Below, in pieces: positions 23,191 through 34,190 of a DNA stretch of 64,000 bases. Below the pieces are notes generated by a model that saw only the letters and a list, made by a program, of their open reading frames with translations, was not told where the DNA came from and did no database searches. The position numbers were made by a program, and so were the translations under genes. The number at the start of each line of letters is the position of its first letter. Position 1 is the stretch's first letter. The stretch spans positions 763,686-827,685 of the forward strand of contig NZ_CP024636.1 in NCBI RefSeq assembly GCF_009728735.1, given 5' to 3'. The stretch is from Pantoea phytobeneficialis. GTDB lineage: Bacteria; Pseudomonadota; Gammaproteobacteria; Enterobacterales; Enterobacteriaceae.

Positions 23191-24666
23191 ATGAATACAC
23201 AACAATTGGCAAAACTGCGTTCCATTGTGCCCGAGATGCGTCGCGTCCGGCACATCCACTTTGTCGGCATTGGCGGTGCTGGCATGGGCGGTATTGCCGA
23301 AGTGTTGGCGAACGAAGGTTATCATATTAGCGGTTCCGATTTGGCACCCAACCCGGTGACGCAGCATCTGGCATCGCTGGGCGCAACGATCTATTTCAAT
23401 CATCGCCCGGAAAACGTGACCGATGCGAGTGTGGTGGTGGTCTCCACTGCCGTGGCGCAGGACAACCCGGAACTGGTGGCGGCGCGTGAACAGCGTATCC
23501 CGGTGATTCGTCGCGCAGAGATGCTGGCGGAGCTGATGCGCTTCCGCCACGGCATCGCGATTGCCGGTACGCACGGCAAAACCACCACTACCGCGATGGT
23601 AGCCAGTATTTATGCCGAAGGTGGCCTGGATCCGACCTTCGTCAACGGTGGCCTGGTGAAAGCCGCAGGTACCCATGCACGGCTGGGCAGCAGTCGTTAT
23701 CTGATTGCTGAAGCGGATGAAAGCGATGCGTCGTTCTTGCATCTGCAACCGATGGTGGCGATTGTCACCAATATCGAAGCCGATCATATGGATACCTATC
23801 AGGGCGATTTCGAGAACCTGAAACAGACGTTTATCAATTTCCTGCATAACCTGCCGTTCTACGGCCGTGCGGTGATGTGTGTCGATGATGTGGTGATCCG
23901 CGATTTGATCCCGCGCGTCGGCCGTCAACTCACCACCTACGGTTTTAGCGAAGATGCTGATGTGCGCATCGAAAATTATGAGCAGCGTGGTGCACAGGGG
24001 CACTTCACCCTGATTCGTCACGACAAGCCAGTGCTGCATGTGACGCTGAATGCGCCGGGTCGCCATAACGCGCTCAACGCAGCGGCTGCGGTGGCGGTAG
24101 CGACCGAAGAAGGCATCGACGACAACGCGATTCTGGCTGCGCTCGAAAGCTTCCAGGGCACGGGCCGACGTTTTGATGTGCTGGGTGAGTTTGATACCGC
24201 CCCGGTTAACGGTACGCCGGGTAGCGCGATGCTGGTCGACGATTATGGTCATCACCCCACCGAGGTGGATGTGACGATCAAAGCTGCGCGCGCTGGCTGG
24301 CCTGAGAAAAAATTGGTGATGGTATTTCAGCCGCATCGCTACACGCGCACCCGCGATCTGTTTGACGACTTTGCCAACGTGTTGTCACAGGTGGATGTGT
24401 TGCTGATGCTGGATGTGTATCCGGCGGGCGAAGCCGCGATTCCGGGAGCGGATAGCCGTTCGCTGTGCCGCGCGATTCGTGGTCGCGGTAAAGTTGACCC
24501 GATTCTGGTGTCTGAACACGATGCGCTGCCAGAGACGCTGGCACCCCTGTTGAGTGGCAACGACCTGGTGATTGTTCAGGGCGCAGGTAATATTGGCAAA
24601 ATCGCGCGCAAGCTGGCGGAAATCCGTTTACAGCCCGCAGTGAAGGCGGAGGTGCGCAATGGCTGA
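23191..24666 (+). CDS. murC: UDP-MurNAc:L-alanine ligase MurC
   Basis: First Mur ligase, joining L-alanine to UDP-MurNAc with ATP. It is 491 residues, identical in length to E. coli. The N-terminal domain holds [15 protein letters not shown] (about residues 22-36), the P-loop is [13 protein letters not shown] (about 124-136), and the C-terminal domain includes [13 protein letters not shown]. Its end overlaps ddlB by 8 nt. Confidence 0.97.
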   Translation: MNTQQLAKLRSIVPEMRRVRHIHFVGIGGAGMGGIAEVLANEGYHISGSDLAPNPVTQHLASLGATIYFNHRPENVTDASVVVVSTAVAQDNPELVAAREQRIPVIRRAEMLAELMRFRHGIAIAGTHGKTTTTAMVASIYAEGGLDPTFVNGGLVKAAGTHARLGSSRYLIAEADESDASFLHLQPMVAIVTNIEADHMDTYQGDFENLKQTFINFLHNLPFYGRAVMCVDDVVIRDLIPRVGRQLTTYGFSEDADVRIENYEQRGAQGHFTLIRHDKPVLHVTLNAPGRHNALNAAAAVAVATEEGIDDNAILAALESFQGTGRRFDVLGEFDTAPVNGTPGSAMLVDDYGHHPTEVDVTIKAARAGWPEKKLVMVFQPHRYTRTRDLFDDFANVLSQVDVLLMLDVYPAGEAAIPGADSRSLCRAIRGRGKVDPILVSEHDALPETLAPLLSGNDLVIVQGAGNIGKIARKLAEIRLQPAVKAEVRNG

Positions 24667-25579
24667 GAAGGTAGCGGTTTTGTTTGGCGGCACCTCGGCG
24701 GAGCGTGAAGTTTCGTTGATGTCCGGTAGCGCGGTGCTGGCTGGATTGCGCGAGATGGGTATTGACGCGCATCCGGTGGATACGCGCGATGTTTCAGTTC
24801 TCACCCTGAAACAACAAGGATTTGATAAAGCTTTCATTGCCCTGCATGGTCGTGGCGGTGAAGACGGTACTTTGCAGGCGGTGCTGGAATTCCAGCAGAT
24901 CCCCTACACCGGCAGCGGTGTTATGGCCTCGGCGATCACCATGGATAAACTGCGCAGCAAATTGCTGTGGCAGGGCAGGGGATTGCCGGCTGGAAAATTT
25001 GTCTGGCTGACGCGTCAGCAGCAGGAAAACGGGCTGGATGCGCAGACGTTGGCCGATATTGATGCACTGGGCTTACCGGTGTTCGTCAAACCAAGCTGCG
25101 AAGGTTCAAGCGTGGGGATCAGCCGGGTTAATACGCGTGATGCGTTACCGGCGGCGCTGGCAGAAGCGTTTCGTCACGATGATGACGTGCTGGTGGAAGC
25201 GTTTTTGAGTGGTGCGGAATACACCGTCGGCATTTTAGGCGACCAGATTCTGCCATCCATCAAAATTCAAACTGCCAGTGAGTTCTATGACTATGAAGCA
25301 AAATACATTTCTGACGATACTCAATACTTCTGCCCGAGCGGCTTGAGTGTTGAGCGTGAAGCAGAATTGCAGTCGTTGGTACTGGCGGCCTGGCGGGCAT
25401 TAGGTTGCAGCGGCTGGGGACGAGTGGATGTGATGGTCGACGGTGAGGATAATTTCCAGCTGCTGGAAGTGAATACTTCGCCAGGAATGACCAGCCATAG
25501 TCTGGTGCCGATGGCAGCGAAGCAGGCGGGACTCAGCTTCCCGCAGCTGGTTGCCCGTATTCTGGAGTTGGCCGACTGA
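24659..25579 (+). CDS. ddlB: D-alanine:D-alanine ligase B
   Basis: ATP-grasp enzyme making the D-Ala-D-Ala dipeptide used by MurF. The 306 residues equal E. coli DdlB. Visible features are [14 protein letters not shown] (about 10-23), the serine/lysine loop [11 protein letters not shown] (about 145-155) and the metal-binding end [15 protein letters not shown] (about 268-282). The ribosome binding site lies in the murC end (GGCGGAGGTG), and ftsQ starts 1 nt after the stop. Confidence 0.96.
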   Translation: MAEKVAVLFGGTSAEREVSLMSGSAVLAGLREMGIDAHPVDTRDVSVLTLKQQGFDKAFIALHGRGGEDGTLQAVLEFQQIPYTGSGVMASAITMDKLRSKLLWQGRGLPAGKFVWLTRQQQENGLDAQTLADIDALGLPVFVKPSCEGSSVGISRVNTRDALPAALAEAFRHDDDVLVEAFLSGAEYTVGILGDQILPSIKIQTASEFYDYEAKYISDDTQYFCPSGLSVEREAELQSLVLAAWRALGCSGWGRVDVMVDGEDNFQLLEVNTSPGMTSHSLVPMAAKQAGLSFPQLVARILELAD

Positions 25580-25580
25580 T

Positions 25581-26420
25581 ATGTCACAGGCGGCGCTGAA
25601 CGTACGCAACCGCGAACCCCAGGAGCGCACGCGCTCCGGGCGTAGCAACGGTGCCCGGCTTTTCGGCATCGTGTTCCTGCTGATTGTGTTAGGCATTATG
25701 GTGGCTGGCGGGCTGGTGGTGTTGAAGTGGATGAACGATGCATCTCGCCTGCCATTATCGAAACTGGTGGTGACCGGTGAAACGCATTACACCACGCACG
25801 ATGACATTCGCCAGGCGATTTTGTCACTCGGCGCACCGGGCACCTTTATGTCGCAGGATGTCGACATTATCCAGCAGCAAATTGAACGTTTGCCGTGGAT
25901 TAAACAGGTCAGCGTGCGTAAGCAGTGGCCTGATGAGCTGAAGATTAACCTGGTGGAGTATGTTCCGGTGGCTCGCTGGAATGACCTGCACATGGTGGAC
26001 GCTGATGGTGTCTCCTTCAGTATCCCGGCCAGTCACATTGGTAAAGAAACCATGCCAATGCTGTACGGGCCGGAAGGCAGTGAGAAAGAGGTGCTGGCCG
26101 GGTATCACACCATGAGTGATGTACTGAAGGCCAGCAAGTTTACCCTGAAGGTCGCGTCGATGACGGCGCGGCGCTCGTGGCAGCTGGTGACCAGCGATGA
26201 TGTGCGCATCGAGTTGGGGCGCAGCGATACCATGAAGCGTCTGAACCGTTTTATTGAGCTCTACCCGGAACTGCAACAGCAGGCCCAGAGCGGTAACAAG
26301 CGCATCAGCTATGTCGATTTGCGCTATGACTCGGGTGCTGCCGTAGGATGGACACCGGCACCGTTAGAGCCACAGGAAGTCAATCAGCAACAGAACCAGG
26401 CACAGGCTAAACAACAATGA
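25581..26420 (+). CDS. ftsQ: Cell division protein FtsQ
   Basis: Bitopic membrane protein of the FtsQLB complex. From ATG 25581 it has 279 residues (E. coli 276): a basic cytoplasmic tail, one membrane segment (about 27-49), a POTRA domain (about 58-127, starting [16 protein letters not shown]) and a beta domain with [25 protein letters not shown] spread over residues 108-133. A longer in-frame start at 25551 would sit inside ddlB and is not favoured. Overlaps ftsA by ATGA. Confidence 0.95.
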   Translation: MSQAALNVRNREPQERTRSGRSNGARLFGIVFLLIVLGIMVAGGLVVLKWMNDASRLPLSKLVVTGETHYTTHDDIRQAILSLGAPGTFMSQDVDIIQQQIERLPWIKQVSVRKQWPDELKINLVEYVPVARWNDLHMVDADGVSFSIPASHIGKETMPMLYGPEGSEKEVLAGYHTMSDVLKASKFTLKVASMTARRSWQLVTSDDVRIELGRSDTMKRLNRFIELYPELQQQAQSGNKRISYVDLRYDSGAAVGWTPAPLEPQEVNQQQNQAQAKQQ

Positions 26421-27673
26421 TCAAGGCAACGGACAGAAAACTGGTAGTAGGACTTGAAATCGGCACCGCGAAGGTCGCCGCCCTGGTTGGGGAAATTCTG
26501 CCCGATGGTATGGTCAACATTATTGGGGTGGGCAGCTGCCCGTCTCGCGGTATGGACAAAGGTGGCGTGAATGACCTTGAGTCGGTGGTGAAATGCGTGC
26601 AGCGCGCCATCGATCAGGCTGAACTGATGGCAGATTGCCAGATTTCATCCGTCTACCTTGCTTTATCGGGCAAACATATCAGTTGTCAGAACGAAATCGG
26701 GATGGTTCCGATTTCCGAAGAGGAAGTCACTCAGGATGATGTAGAGAACGTGGTGCATACCGCTAAATCGGTTCGCGTTCGTGATGAACATCGTATCCTG
26801 CATGTGATTCCGCAGGAATATGCCATCGACTACCAGGAAGGCATTAAGAATCCGGTTGGGCTGTCCGGTGTGCGCATGCAGGCGAAAGTTCATTTGATCA
26901 CCTGCCACAACGATATGGCGAAAAATATCGTGAAAGCGGTGGAACGATGCGGTCTGAAAGTGGACCAACTGATTTTTGCCGGTTTGGCTTCCAGCTTCTC
27001 GGTGTTGACGGAAGATGAGCGCGAATTGGGCGTGTGCGTGGTCGACATCGGTGGCGGTACTATGGATATCGCGGTGTATACCGGCGGCGCGCTGCGTCAC
27101 ACCAAAGTGATCCCGTATGCCGGGAACGTGGTGACCAGCGATATCGCTTACGCCTTTGGTACACCGCCGACGGACGCTGAAGCGATTAAAGTTCGTCATG
27201 GCTGCGCGCTGGGTTCCATCGTCGGTAAAGACGAAAATGTGGAAGTCCCGAGTGTGGGTGGACGCCCACCGCGTAGTTTGCAGCGTCAGACGCTGGCAGA
27301 AGTGATTGAGCCGCGTTACACCGAACTGCTGAATCTGGTGAATGACGAGATTCTGCAATTGCAGGAACAGCTGCGCCAGCAGGGCGTGAAGCACCATCTG
27401 GCAGCCGGTATTGTGCTGACCGGTGGCGCGGCGCAGATTGAAGGCCTGGCGGCCTGCGCCCAGCGTGTTTTTCACACGCAGGTGCGTATTGGTCAGCCAC
27501 TGAACATCACCGGCCTGACGGATTATGCGCAGGAGCCGTACTATTCAACCGCAGTTGGTCTGCTGCATTACGGCAAAGAGTCACATATGAATGGTGATGC
27601 GGAAACGGAAAAACGTGCTTCAGTGGGTAACTGGTTCAAACGAATCAACAGCTGGCTGAAGAAAGAGTTTTAA
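26417..27673 (+). CDS. ftsA: Cell division protein FtsA
   Basis: Actin-like ATPase that anchors FtsZ polymers to the inner membrane and recruits later division proteins. It has 418 residues (E. coli 420). The ATP-binding actin-fold motifs are [18 protein letters not shown] near the N-terminus and [19 protein letters not shown] around residue 210. The C-terminal amphipathic helix [12 protein letters not shown] is the membrane-targeting sequence. Start ATG 26417 overlaps the ftsQ stop. Confidence 0.97.
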   Translation: MIKATDRKLVVGLEIGTAKVAALVGEILPDGMVNIIGVGSCPSRGMDKGGVNDLESVVKCVQRAIDQAELMADCQISSVYLALSGKHISCQNEIGMVPISEEEVTQDDVENVVHTAKSVRVRDEHRILHVIPQEYAIDYQEGIKNPVGLSGVRMQAKVHLITCHNDMAKNIVKAVERCGLKVDQLIFAGLASSFSVLTEDERELGVCVVDIGGGTMDIAVYTGGALRHTKVIPYAGNVVTSDIAYAFGTPPTDAEAIKVRHGCALGSIVGKDENVEVPSVGGRPPRSLQRQTLAEVIEPRYTELLNLVNDEILQLQEQLRQQGVKHHLAAGIVLTGGAAQIEGLAACAQRVFHTQVRIGQPLNITGLTDYAQEPYYSTAVGLLHYGKESHMNGDAETEKRASVGNWFKRINSWLKKEF

Positions 27674-27744
27674 TTTTTGTAAAAGGGGATCATGCTGGCA
27701 GTTTTTATGATCTCCAGGCGACAGGCACATAACGGAGAGAAATC

Positions 27745-28899
27745 ATGTTTGAACCTATGGAATTGACCAATGACGCGGTGATTAAAGTCATCGGCGTCGG
27801 CGGTGGCGGTGGCAACGCCGTAGAACACATGGTACGCGAGCGTATCGAAGGTGTGGAATTCTTCGCTGTGAACACCGACGCGCAGGCGTTACGTAAAACG
27901 GCGGTCGGCCAGACTATCCAGATCGGGACCAATATCACCAAGGGTCTGGGTGCGGGTGCAAACCCGGAAGTCGGTCGCACTTCAGCGGAAGAAGATCGCG
28001 AAGCACTGCGTTCTGCGCTGGATGGGGCAGACATGGTGTTTATTGCGGCGGGCATGGGCGGCGGCACCGGTACGGGTGCGGCACCGGTGGTTGCGGAAGT
28101 CGCGAAAGATTTGGGTATCCTGACCGTTGCGGTGGTGACTAAGCCCTTCAACTTCGAAGGTAAAAAGCGCATGGCTTTTGCCGAGCAGGGTATCGCTGAA
28201 CTGTCGAAGCATGTCGATTCACTGATCACGATTCCGAACGACAAGCTGCTGAAAGTGCTGGGTCGTGGCATTTCTCTGCTGGATGCCTTCGGTGCAGCTA
28301 ACGACGTACTGAAAGGTGCGGTGCAGGGTATCGCCGAGCTGATTACCCGTCCGGGTCTGATGAACGTTGACTTCGCCGACGTACGTACGGTGATGTCAGA
28401 GATGGGTTACGCCATGATGGGTTCTGGCGTGGCATGTGGTGAAGACCGTGCGGAAGAAGCGGCCGAAATGGCGATCTCCAGCCCGCTGCTGGAAGATATC
28501 GACCTGTCTGGCGCGCGTGGGGTGCTGGTTAACATCACCGCTGGCTTCGATCTGCGTCTCGACGAGTTCGAAACCGTGGGTAACACCATCCGTGCCTTCG
28601 CTTCAGACAACGCTACCGTGGTAATCGGTACTTCTCTGGATCCAGAGATGAACGATGAACTGCGTGTGACCGTGGTCGCGACCGGTATCGGTATGGACAA
28701 GCGTCCGGAAATCACCCTGGTGACCAACAAACCGGCCAGCCAGCCAGTGATGGACCATCGTTACCAGCAGCATGGCATGGCGCCGCTGCCGCAGGAGCAA
28801 AAACCTGCTGCGAAAGTGGTTAACGACCCGGCGGCTTCGTCAAGCAAAGAGCCTGACTATCTGGATATTCCGGCGTTTCTGCGTAAGCAGGCCGACTAA
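27745..28899 (+). CDS. ftsZ: Cell division GTPase FtsZ
   Basis: Tubulin homologue that forms the Z ring. It has 384 residues (E. coli 383). The GTP-binding signature GGGTGTGAAP (about 107-116) and the catalytic T7 loop FADVRTVMSEMG (about 210-221) are visible. A variable linker is followed by the conserved C-terminal peptide DYLDIPAFLRKQAD, which binds FtsA, ZipA and ZapD. The ribosome binding site is GGAGAGAAATC. A 71-bp gap separates it from ftsA. Confidence 0.98.
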   Translation: MFEPMELTNDAVIKVIGVGGGGGNAVEHMVRERIEGVEFFAVNTDAQALRKTAVGQTIQIGTNITKGLGAGANPEVGRTSAEEDREALRSALDGADMVFIAAGMGGGTGTGAAPVVAEVAKDLGILTVAVVTKPFNFEGKKRMAFAEQGIAELSKHVDSLITIPNDKLLKVLGRGISLLDAFGAANDVLKGAVQGIAELITRPGLMNVDFADVRTVMSEMGYAMMGSGVACGEDRAEEAAEMAISSPLLEDIDLSGARGVLVNITAGFDLRLDEFETVGNTIRAFASDNATVVIGTSLDPEMNDELRVTVVATGIGMDKRPEITLVTNKPASQPVMDHRYQQHGMAPLPQEQKPAAKVVNDPAASSSKEPDYLDIPAFLRKQAD

Positions 28900-28913
28900 G
28901 AATATCCCGAGAA

Positions 28914-28942
28914 TTGGGATTCTCCGCTCTTTGTGCTAAAGT
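28914..28942 (+). promoter_or_regulatory. Candidate lpxC promoter
   Basis: TTGGGA (28914-28919) and TAAAGT (28937-28942) with a 17-bp spacer, about 60 bp before lpxC. This would give lpxC its own transcript in addition to read-through from ftsZ. Confidence 0.6.
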
Positions 28943-28948
28943 GTTCGC

Positions 28949-28971
28949 CCGCCGGTAATTTATACTGGCGG
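28949..28971 (+). other. Hairpin in the lpxC 5' leader
   Basis: CCGCCGGTA (28949-28957) pairs with TACTGGCGG (28963-28971), nine pairs including one G-T, around a 5-nt loop. It begins within about 7 nt of the -10 box, so it would form the very 5' end of an lpxC transcript and could protect it. Function is inferred. Confidence 0.5.
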
Positions 28972-29000
28972 TCGGATGGGTAATATTGCGAGATAATGCG

Positions 29001-29918
29001 ATGATCAAACAAAGGACATTAAAACGTATTGTTCAGGCGACTGGCGTCGGTTTACATACCGGCAAAAAAGTCACGCTGACCTTACGCCCTGCGTCGGCTA
29101 ATACCGGGGTCATCTATCGTCGCACAGACTTGAATCCACCGGTAGATTTCCCGGCTGATGCAAAATACGTGCGCGACACTATGCTGAGTACTTGCCTGGT
29201 GAATGATGAAGGCGTGCGTATTTCGACCGTAGAACACCTGAACGCCGCGCTGGCGGGTCTGGGTATCGACAACATCATTGTTGAAGTCGATGCGCCGGAA
29301 ATCCCGATCATGGACGGCAGTGCTGCACCTTTTATCTATCTGCTGATGGATGCGGGCATCGAAGAGCTGAACAGCGCGAAGAAATTTGTGCGTGTTAAGC
29401 AAGCGGTGCGCGTTGAAGATGGCGACAAGTGGGCAGAGATTAAACCGTACAATGGTTTCTCACTCGACTTCACCATCGATTTCAAACATCCGGCAATTGA
29501 TTCAAGTTCGCAGCGCTATCAGCTGAACTTCTCGGCCGAGGCGTTTGTTCGCCAGATCAGTCGTGCGCGTACCTTCGGCTTTATGCGTGAAATCGAATAT
29601 CTGCAGTCTAAAGGCCTGTGCCTGGGCGGTAGTTTAGATTGTGCGATTGGCCTCGATGATTTCCGCGTACTGAACGAAGAAGGTCTGCGCTTTGAGGATG
29701 AGTTCGTTCGTCACAAAATGCTGGACGCGATCGGCGACCTGTTTATGTGCGGCCACAACGTTATTGGCGCGTTTACCGCCTTTAAATCAGGCCATGCATT
29801 GAACAACAAGCTGCTGCAAGCGGTACTGGCGAAGCAGGAAGCCTGGGAATGGGCAACCTTCGAAGACGAAGCTGAACTGCCGCTGGCATTCAAAGCACCC
29901 AATCTGGTTCTGGCGTAA
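29001..29918 (+). CDS. lpxC: UDP-3-O-acyl-GlcNAc deacetylase LpxC
   Basis: Zinc-dependent deacetylase, the committed step of lipid A synthesis. From ATG 29001 it is 305 residues, equal to E. coli. The zinc ligands H79 (in [10 protein letters not shown]) and H238/D242 (in [12 protein letters not shown]) are visible. An upstream in-frame ATG at 28986 lacks family support. The C-terminal tail ([13 protein letters not shown]) is the region by which FtsH degrades LpxC in E. coli and is conserved, so the same turnover control is likely. Essential gene, followed by a terminator. Confidence 0.97.
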   Translation: MIKQRTLKRIVQATGVGLHTGKKVTLTLRPASANTGVIYRRTDLNPPVDFPADAKYVRDTMLSTCLVNDEGVRISTVEHLNAALAGLGIDNIIVEVDAPEIPIMDGSAAPFIYLLMDAGIEELNSAKKFVRVKQAVRVEDGDKWAEIKPYNGFSLDFTIDFKHPAIDSSSQRYQLNFSAEAFVRQISRARTFGFMREIEYLQSKGLCLGGSLDCAIGLDDFRVLNEEGLRFEDEFVRHKMLDAIGDLFMCGHNVIGAFTAFKSGHALNNKLLQAVLAKQEAWEWATFEDEAELPLAFKAPNLVLA

Positions 29919-29928
29919 GTCAGACATA

Positions 29929-29982
29929 AAACGGCGGGTCTCCCTGACACTCTCTCCGGTCAGTGGAACCTGCCGTTTTTTA
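29929..29982 (+). terminator. lpxC terminator
   Basis: AAACGGCGGGT (29929-29939) pairs with ACCTGCCGTTT (29968-29978) with one G-T pair, and an inner CTGAC/GTCAG stem (29944-29948 with 29959-29963) closes the loop. A T-rich run follows. It marks the end of the dcw-lpxC block. Confidence 0.85.
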
Positions 29983-30185
29983 TTCTCTATCCTTTCTGCG
30001 TAACGACTCGCATTTCACTGCCAACACGGGTTAGTTCTTGTACGAAAAAGCGTGAATTCGCCCGACGACCATTGAATCACTGGTGTGGAAGCCACACATA
30101 AATGCTATTATCAGGCGCCTGAATTGGCAGGGTAAGTACCGCCGCAGGCGGGAATACTATTTTACTGAAGCATTGTGGACGGGTT

Positions 30186-30692
30186 GTGATCGGGATTTTC
30201 TCACGCTGGCGACAATTTGGCAGACGCTACTTCTGGCCGCATCTCCTGTTGGGGATGGTTGCAGCCAGTTTTGGCTTGCCCGCGTGTGCGCAAACCTCCG
30301 AACCTACTTCCGCTGATACGCCTGTCAGCAGCCTGTTTGTCGGTAATATCGTCCGTTTCGACCACCTGATCCGTCTCCAGGAAACGGCACGCCGCCCAAG
30401 TTTTAATGTCGATTACTGGCATCAACATGCCATTCGCACCGTTATTCGCCATCTCTCTTTCAGCATGACGCCACCGGCGCAGGCGCAGAGCGATCAGGTG
30501 GCTCCGCTGGCAGCACAAAAGCTGGCGCTCATCGATTCATTACAAGCATTGCTGACTTCACCGGCGATGCCACAGATGGTTGCCGAACCGCAACGTGCCG
30601 TTCGCGTCTCAGAACCGCAAATTAATACCCCCGCTTTCTGGTTGTCTGCTCTTCAGGGCATTCGCGCCGGACCTTCATTGCTCAACTGCTAA
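30186..30692 (+). CDS. secM: Secretion monitor SecM
   Basis: Exported regulator whose translation arrest at the C-terminus exposes the secA ribosome binding site when Sec export is poor. Start GTG 30186 gives 168 residues (E. coli 170) and a long signal peptide (WRQFGRRYFWPHLLLGMVAA...) with likely cleavage after ACA. The mid region HQHAIRTVIRHLSFSM is well conserved. The arrest segment keeps W152 and GIRAGP (158-163), but the E. coli phenylalanine five residues before the tryptophan is Asn here, and the isoleucine after the tryptophan is Leu. The peptide ends SLLNC after the critical proline. secA begins 69 bp downstream. Confidence 0.93.
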   Translation: MIGIFSRWRQFGRRYFWPHLLLGMVAASFGLPACAQTSEPTSADTPVSSLFVGNIVRFDHLIRLQETARRPSFNVDYWHQHAIRTVIRHLSFSMTPPAQAQSDQVAPLAAQKLALIDSLQALLTSPAMPQMVAEPQRAVRVSEPQINTPAFWLSALQGIRAGPSLLNC

Positions 30693-30761
30693 CCTTTTTC
30701 ACTCACTTTGTTTAGATTGCGCAGTTCGTGGTGTCACGACTGAATTGAGAAAATAATTATC

Positions 30762-33467
30762 ATGTTAATCAAATTATTAACTAAAGTTTTTGGTAGTAGC
30801 AATGATCGTACTCTGCGCCGCATGCGCAAAGTCGTGGATGTCATCAATAAGATGGAGCCGGATTTTGAAAAGCTCTCCGATGACGAATTGAAAGCGAAAA
30901 CGGGTTTATTCCGCGAGCGTCTGGAAAAAGGTGAAAGCCTGGAAAGCTTGATCCCGGAAGCCTTCGCCACCGTACGTGAGGCAAGTAAGCGTGTGTTTGG
31001 CATGCGCCATTTCGACGTGCAGTTGATTGGCGGCATGGTACTCAACGAACGTTGCATCGCTGAGATGCGTACCGGTGAAGGTAAAACCCTGACAGCTACG
31101 CTGCCTGCTTACCTGAATGCCCTGAGTGGCAAAGGCGTCCACGTCGTAACCGTGAACGATTACCTTGCTCAACGTGACGCCGAAAATAACCGTCCGCTGT
31201 TTGAATTCCTTGGTCTGACCGTGGGTATCAACCTGCCAGGTATGCCGTCAATTGCCAAACGCGCTGCCTATGCTGCCGATATCACCTACGGTACCAACAA
31301 CGAGTATGGTTTCGACTATCTGCGTGACAACATGGCTTTCAGCCCGGAAGAGCGCGTGCAGCGTAAACTGCATTATGCGCTGGTGGATGAGGTCGACTCC
31401 ATCCTGATCGATGAAGCGCGTACGCCGCTGATCATCTCTGGCCCGGCTGAAGACAGCTCTGACCTGTATATCAAGGTCAACAAAATCATCCCGCACCTGA
31501 TCCGTCAGGACAAAGAAGATTCCGATACCTTCCAGGGCGAAGGTGACTTCTGGGTGGATGAAAAAGCGCGTCAGGCACATATGACTGAGCGCGGTCTGGT
31601 TAAAGTCGAAGAACTGCTGGTTAGCCAGAACATTATGGATGAGGGTGAATCTCTCTATTCACCGACCAACATTATGCTGATGCACCATGTCACTGCGGCT
31701 CTGCGTGCGCATGCGTTGTTCACCCGTGACGTTGACTACATCGTTAAAGATGGCGAGGTTGTGATCGTTGATGAACACACCGGTCGTACGATGCAGGGAC
31801 GTCGTTGGTCTGATGGTCTGCATCAGGCGGTTGAAGCCAAAGAAGGCGTGGAGATCCAGAACGAAAACCAGACGCTGGCGTCCATCACCTTCCAGAACTA
31901 TTTCCGTATCTACGAAAAACTGGCCGGTATGACCGGTACAGCGGATACCGAAGCCTTTGAATTTAGCTCGATCTACAAACTCGATACCATCGTGGTGCCA
32001 ACCAACCGTCCGATGGTGCGTAAAGATATGGCCGATCTGGTCTACATGACCGAGAAAGAGAAGATTGATGCCATCATTGAAGATATTCGTGCCTGTACTG
32101 CCAATGGGCAGCCGGTACTGGTGGGTACCATTTCAATTGAAAAATCTGAAGTGGTCTCCAACGAACTGACGCGTGCCGGCATCAAACACAGCGTACTGAA
32201 CGCCAAATTCCACGCCCGCGAAGCAGATATCGTGGCACAGGCTGGTCAGCCTGGTGCTGTGACCATCGCCACAAACATGGCGGGTCGTGGTACTGACATT
32301 ATGCTGGGTGGTAACTGGCATGCAGAAGTGGCGGAGCTGGAAGCGCCAACCGACGCACAGATTGAAGAAATCAAAGCCGCCTGGCAGCAGCGTCATGAAG
32401 CGGTTCTGGCTGCCGGTGGTTTGCATATTATCGGTACTGAGCGCCATGAATCGCGTCGTATCGATAACCAGCTGCGTGGCCGTGCGGGCCGTCAGGGTGA
32501 CGCCGGTTCTTCACGTTTCTACCTGTCAATGGAAGATGCATTGATGCGTATCTTCGCCTCGGATCGTGTCTCTAACATGATGCGTAAGCTGGGGATGAAG
32601 CCAGGTGAAGCGATTGAACACCCGTGGGTAACCAAAGCGATTGCCAATGCGCAGCGTAAAGTAGAAAGCCGTAACTTCGACATCCGTAAGCAGCTGCTTG
32701 AGTATGATGATGTTGCTAACGATCAGCGCCGCGCGATCTACAGCCAGCGTAACGAGCTGCTGGATGTGTCTGACGTATCAGAAACCATCAACAGCATCCG
32801 TGAGGATGTGTTTAAAGCAACCATCGACACCTATATTCCGCCGCAGTCGCTGGAGGAAATGTGGGATGTGCCTGGCCTTGAAGAGCGTCTGCGTACTGAT
32901 TTCGACCTGGATCTGCCGATTGCGGAATGGCTGGATAAAGAACCTGACCTGCATGAAGAGACGCTGCGCGAGCGCATCATGAAGCATGCGACAGAAAGCT
33001 ACGCTGCCAAAGAAGAAGTGGTGGGCGTGGAAATGATGCGTAACTTTGAAAAAGGCGTGATGCTGCAAACGCTGGACTCACTGTGGAAAGAGCATCTGGC
33101 TGCGATGGATTATCTGCGTCAGGGTATTCATCTGCGTGGTTACGCGCAGAAAGATCCGAAGCAGGAATACAAGCGCGAATCTTTCTCCATGTTTGCCGCC
33201 ATGCTGGAATCGCTGAAATACGAAGTGATCAGCACCCTGAGCAAAGTTCAGGTGCGTATGCCGGAAGAAGTTGAAGCGATGGAGCAACAGCGTCGTGAAG
33301 AAGCTGAGCGTCTGGCACAGCAGCAGCAGTTGAGTCATGTTGATGATGAGACCGCAGCGGCTGCCGCGCTGGCGGCGCAGGGCGGCGAACGCAAGGTCGG
33401 TCGTAACGATCCTTGCCCATGTGGTTCAGGTAAAAAATATAAGCAGTGCCACGGCCGTCTGGCCTGA
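30762..33467 (+). CDS. secA: Protein translocase ATPase SecA
   Basis: Motor ATPase that drives preproteins through SecYEG. It is 901 residues, as in E. coli. Walker A is MRTGEGKT (K108), the DEAD-like Walker B is LIDEARTPL near residue 209, and the second nucleotide domain has [10 protein letters not shown] near residue 505. The C-terminal zinc-binding tail [16 protein letters not shown] binds SecB and phospholipids in the family. The ribosome binding site is weak (TTGAGA), in keeping with control by SecM stalling. Terminator 33473-33498 follows. Confidence 0.98.
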   Translation: MLIKLLTKVFGSSNDRTLRRMRKVVDVINKMEPDFEKLSDDELKAKTGLFRERLEKGESLESLIPEAFATVREASKRVFGMRHFDVQLIGGMVLNERCIAEMRTGEGKTLTATLPAYLNALSGKGVHVVTVNDYLAQRDAENNRPLFEFLGLTVGINLPGMPSIAKRAAYAADITYGTNNEYGFDYLRDNMAFSPEERVQRKLHYALVDEVDSILIDEARTPLIISGPAEDSSDLYIKVNKIIPHLIRQDKEDSDTFQGEGDFWVDEKARQAHMTERGLVKVEELLVSQNIMDEGESLYSPTNIMLMHHVTAALRAHALFTRDVDYIVKDGEVVIVDEHTGRTMQGRRWSDGLHQAVEAKEGVEIQNENQTLASITFQNYFRIYEKLAGMTGTADTEAFEFSSIYKLDTIVVPTNRPMVRKDMADLVYMTEKEKIDAIIEDIRACTANGQPVLVGTISIEKSEVVSNELTRAGIKHSVLNAKFHAREADIVAQAGQPGAVTIATNMAGRGTDIMLGGNWHAEVAELEAPTDAQIEEIKAAWQQRHEAVLAAGGLHIIGTERHESRRIDNQLRGRAGRQGDAGSSRFYLSMEDALMRIFASDRVSNMMRKLGMKPGEAIEHPWVTKAIANAQRKVESRNFDIRKQLLEYDDVANDQRRAIYSQRNELLDVSDVSETINSIREDVFKATIDTYIPPQSLEEMWDVPGLEERLRTDFDLDLPIAEWLDKEPDLHEETLRERIMKHATESYAAKEEVVGVEMMRNFEKGVMLQTLDSLWKEHLAAMDYLRQGIHLRGYAQKDPKQEYKRESFSMFAAMLESLKYEVISTLSKVQVRMPEEVEAMEQQRREEAERLAQQQQLSHVDDETAAAAALAAQGGERKVGRNDPCPCGSGKKYKQCHGRLA

Positions 33468-33472
33468 TAAAG

Positions 33473-33498
33473 AAAGGAGCCGATTGGCTCCTTTTTTT
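33473..33498 (+). terminator. secA intrinsic terminator
   Basis: AAAGGAGCC (33473-33481) pairs with GGCTCCTTT (33486-33494) across a 4-nt loop, continuing into a T run. Confidence 0.9.
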
Positions 33499-33564
33499 AT
33501 GCGTTTTCACGGTGACTGCTTTAGAATCAGCGACTCATTTTATTCTTTTAGCGGAATTCAGCTT

Positions 33565-33960
33565 ATGAAACACCTGCAAGTCGCGGTGGGCATCATTCGC
33601 AATGCCAGTCACCAGATCTTCCTTGCTCAACGTGCAGCAAGTTCCCACATGGCTAACAAATGGGAGTTTCCTGGCGGCAAAATCGAACAGGACGAAACCG
33701 CTGAACAGGCGTTGAAGCGTGAGCTAATGGAAGAGACGGGGATTGAAGTGACGGCAGCTCAGCCAATTGGGCAGGCTGATCACAGCTATGAAGATTTGCG
33801 TGTCACGCTGCACTTCTTTCTGGTGGAAGGTTGGCATGGCGAGCCCTGGGGTAAGGAAGGGCAGCCGCAACGCTGGGTCGAGCAAACAGCCTTGGTTGCA
33901 GAAGAATTCCCACCCGCAAACCATGCATTGATTGCACGCCTGGTGGCGGGAGAAATCTGA
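33565..33960 (+). CDS. mutT: 8-oxo-dGTP diphosphatase MutT
   Basis: Hydrolyses 8-oxo-dGTP to the monophosphate, preventing A:T to C:G mutations. From ATG 33565 it has 131 residues (E. coli 129). The Nudix box runs from G38 to I60: GGKIEQDE then RELMEETGI, with all canonical Glu residues. A longer open frame extends upstream into secA and its terminator but has no family match. It is monocistronic after the secA terminator and convergent with yacG. Confidence 0.96.
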   Translation: MKHLQVAVGIIRNASHQIFLAQRAASSHMANKWEFPGGKIEQDETAEQALKRELMEETGIEVTAAQPIGQADHSYEDLRVTLHFFLVEGWHGEPWGKEGQPQRWVEQTALVAEEFPPANHALIARLVAGEI

Positions 33961-33983
33961 TATCAGGGGCCAGGCCCCTGATA
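33961..33983. terminator. Palindrome between convergent mutT and yacG
   Basis: TATCAGGGGCC (33961-33971), one A, and GGCCCCTGATA (33973-33983) form an 11-bp perfect inverted repeat starting right after the mutT stop and ending 2 bp before the yacG stop. It lacks T runs, so as an intrinsic terminator it would be imperfect, but it could serve both strands. Confidence 0.7.
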
Positions 33984-33984
33984 G

Positions 33985-34182
33985 TTACTGTTGTTCTTCG
34001 CTCCAGTCGTCGCTGTCGGTCATATCACCGCTGCTGGCAATACGTTTTTCTTCTGCTGCCCATTCGCCTAAATCAATCAGCTGGCAACGTTTGCTACAAA
34101 ATGGGCGCCAGGGACTCAGTTCGTCCCACATCACGTCTTTACCGCAATTGGGGCAAGGTACAACAATCATTTCTTCCTGCAT
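33985..34182 (-). CDS. yacG: DNA gyrase inhibitor YacG
   Basis: Small zinc protein that in E. coli binds GyrB and inhibits gyrase. The four zinc cysteines are in PCPNCGK and PFCSKRC. ATG 34182, with AGAGG seven bases upstream, gives 65 residues, the E. coli length; an earlier in-frame ATG at 34197 is inside the upstream gene and less likely. The C-terminus ends SDDWSEEQQ. It is the last gene of a coaE-zapD-yacG operon, 8 nt after the zapD stop. Confidence 0.93.
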   Translation of the reverse strand: MQEEMIVVPCPNCGKDVMWDELSPWRPFCSKRCQLIDLGEWAAEEKRIASSGDMTDSDDWSEEQQ

Positions 34183-34190
34183 AACATCCT

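Noticed and set aside
23155..24336. 393-codon open frame on the minus strand opposite murC
   Set aside because: Shadow of murC, which is full length and conserved; no credible ribosome binding site or domain.
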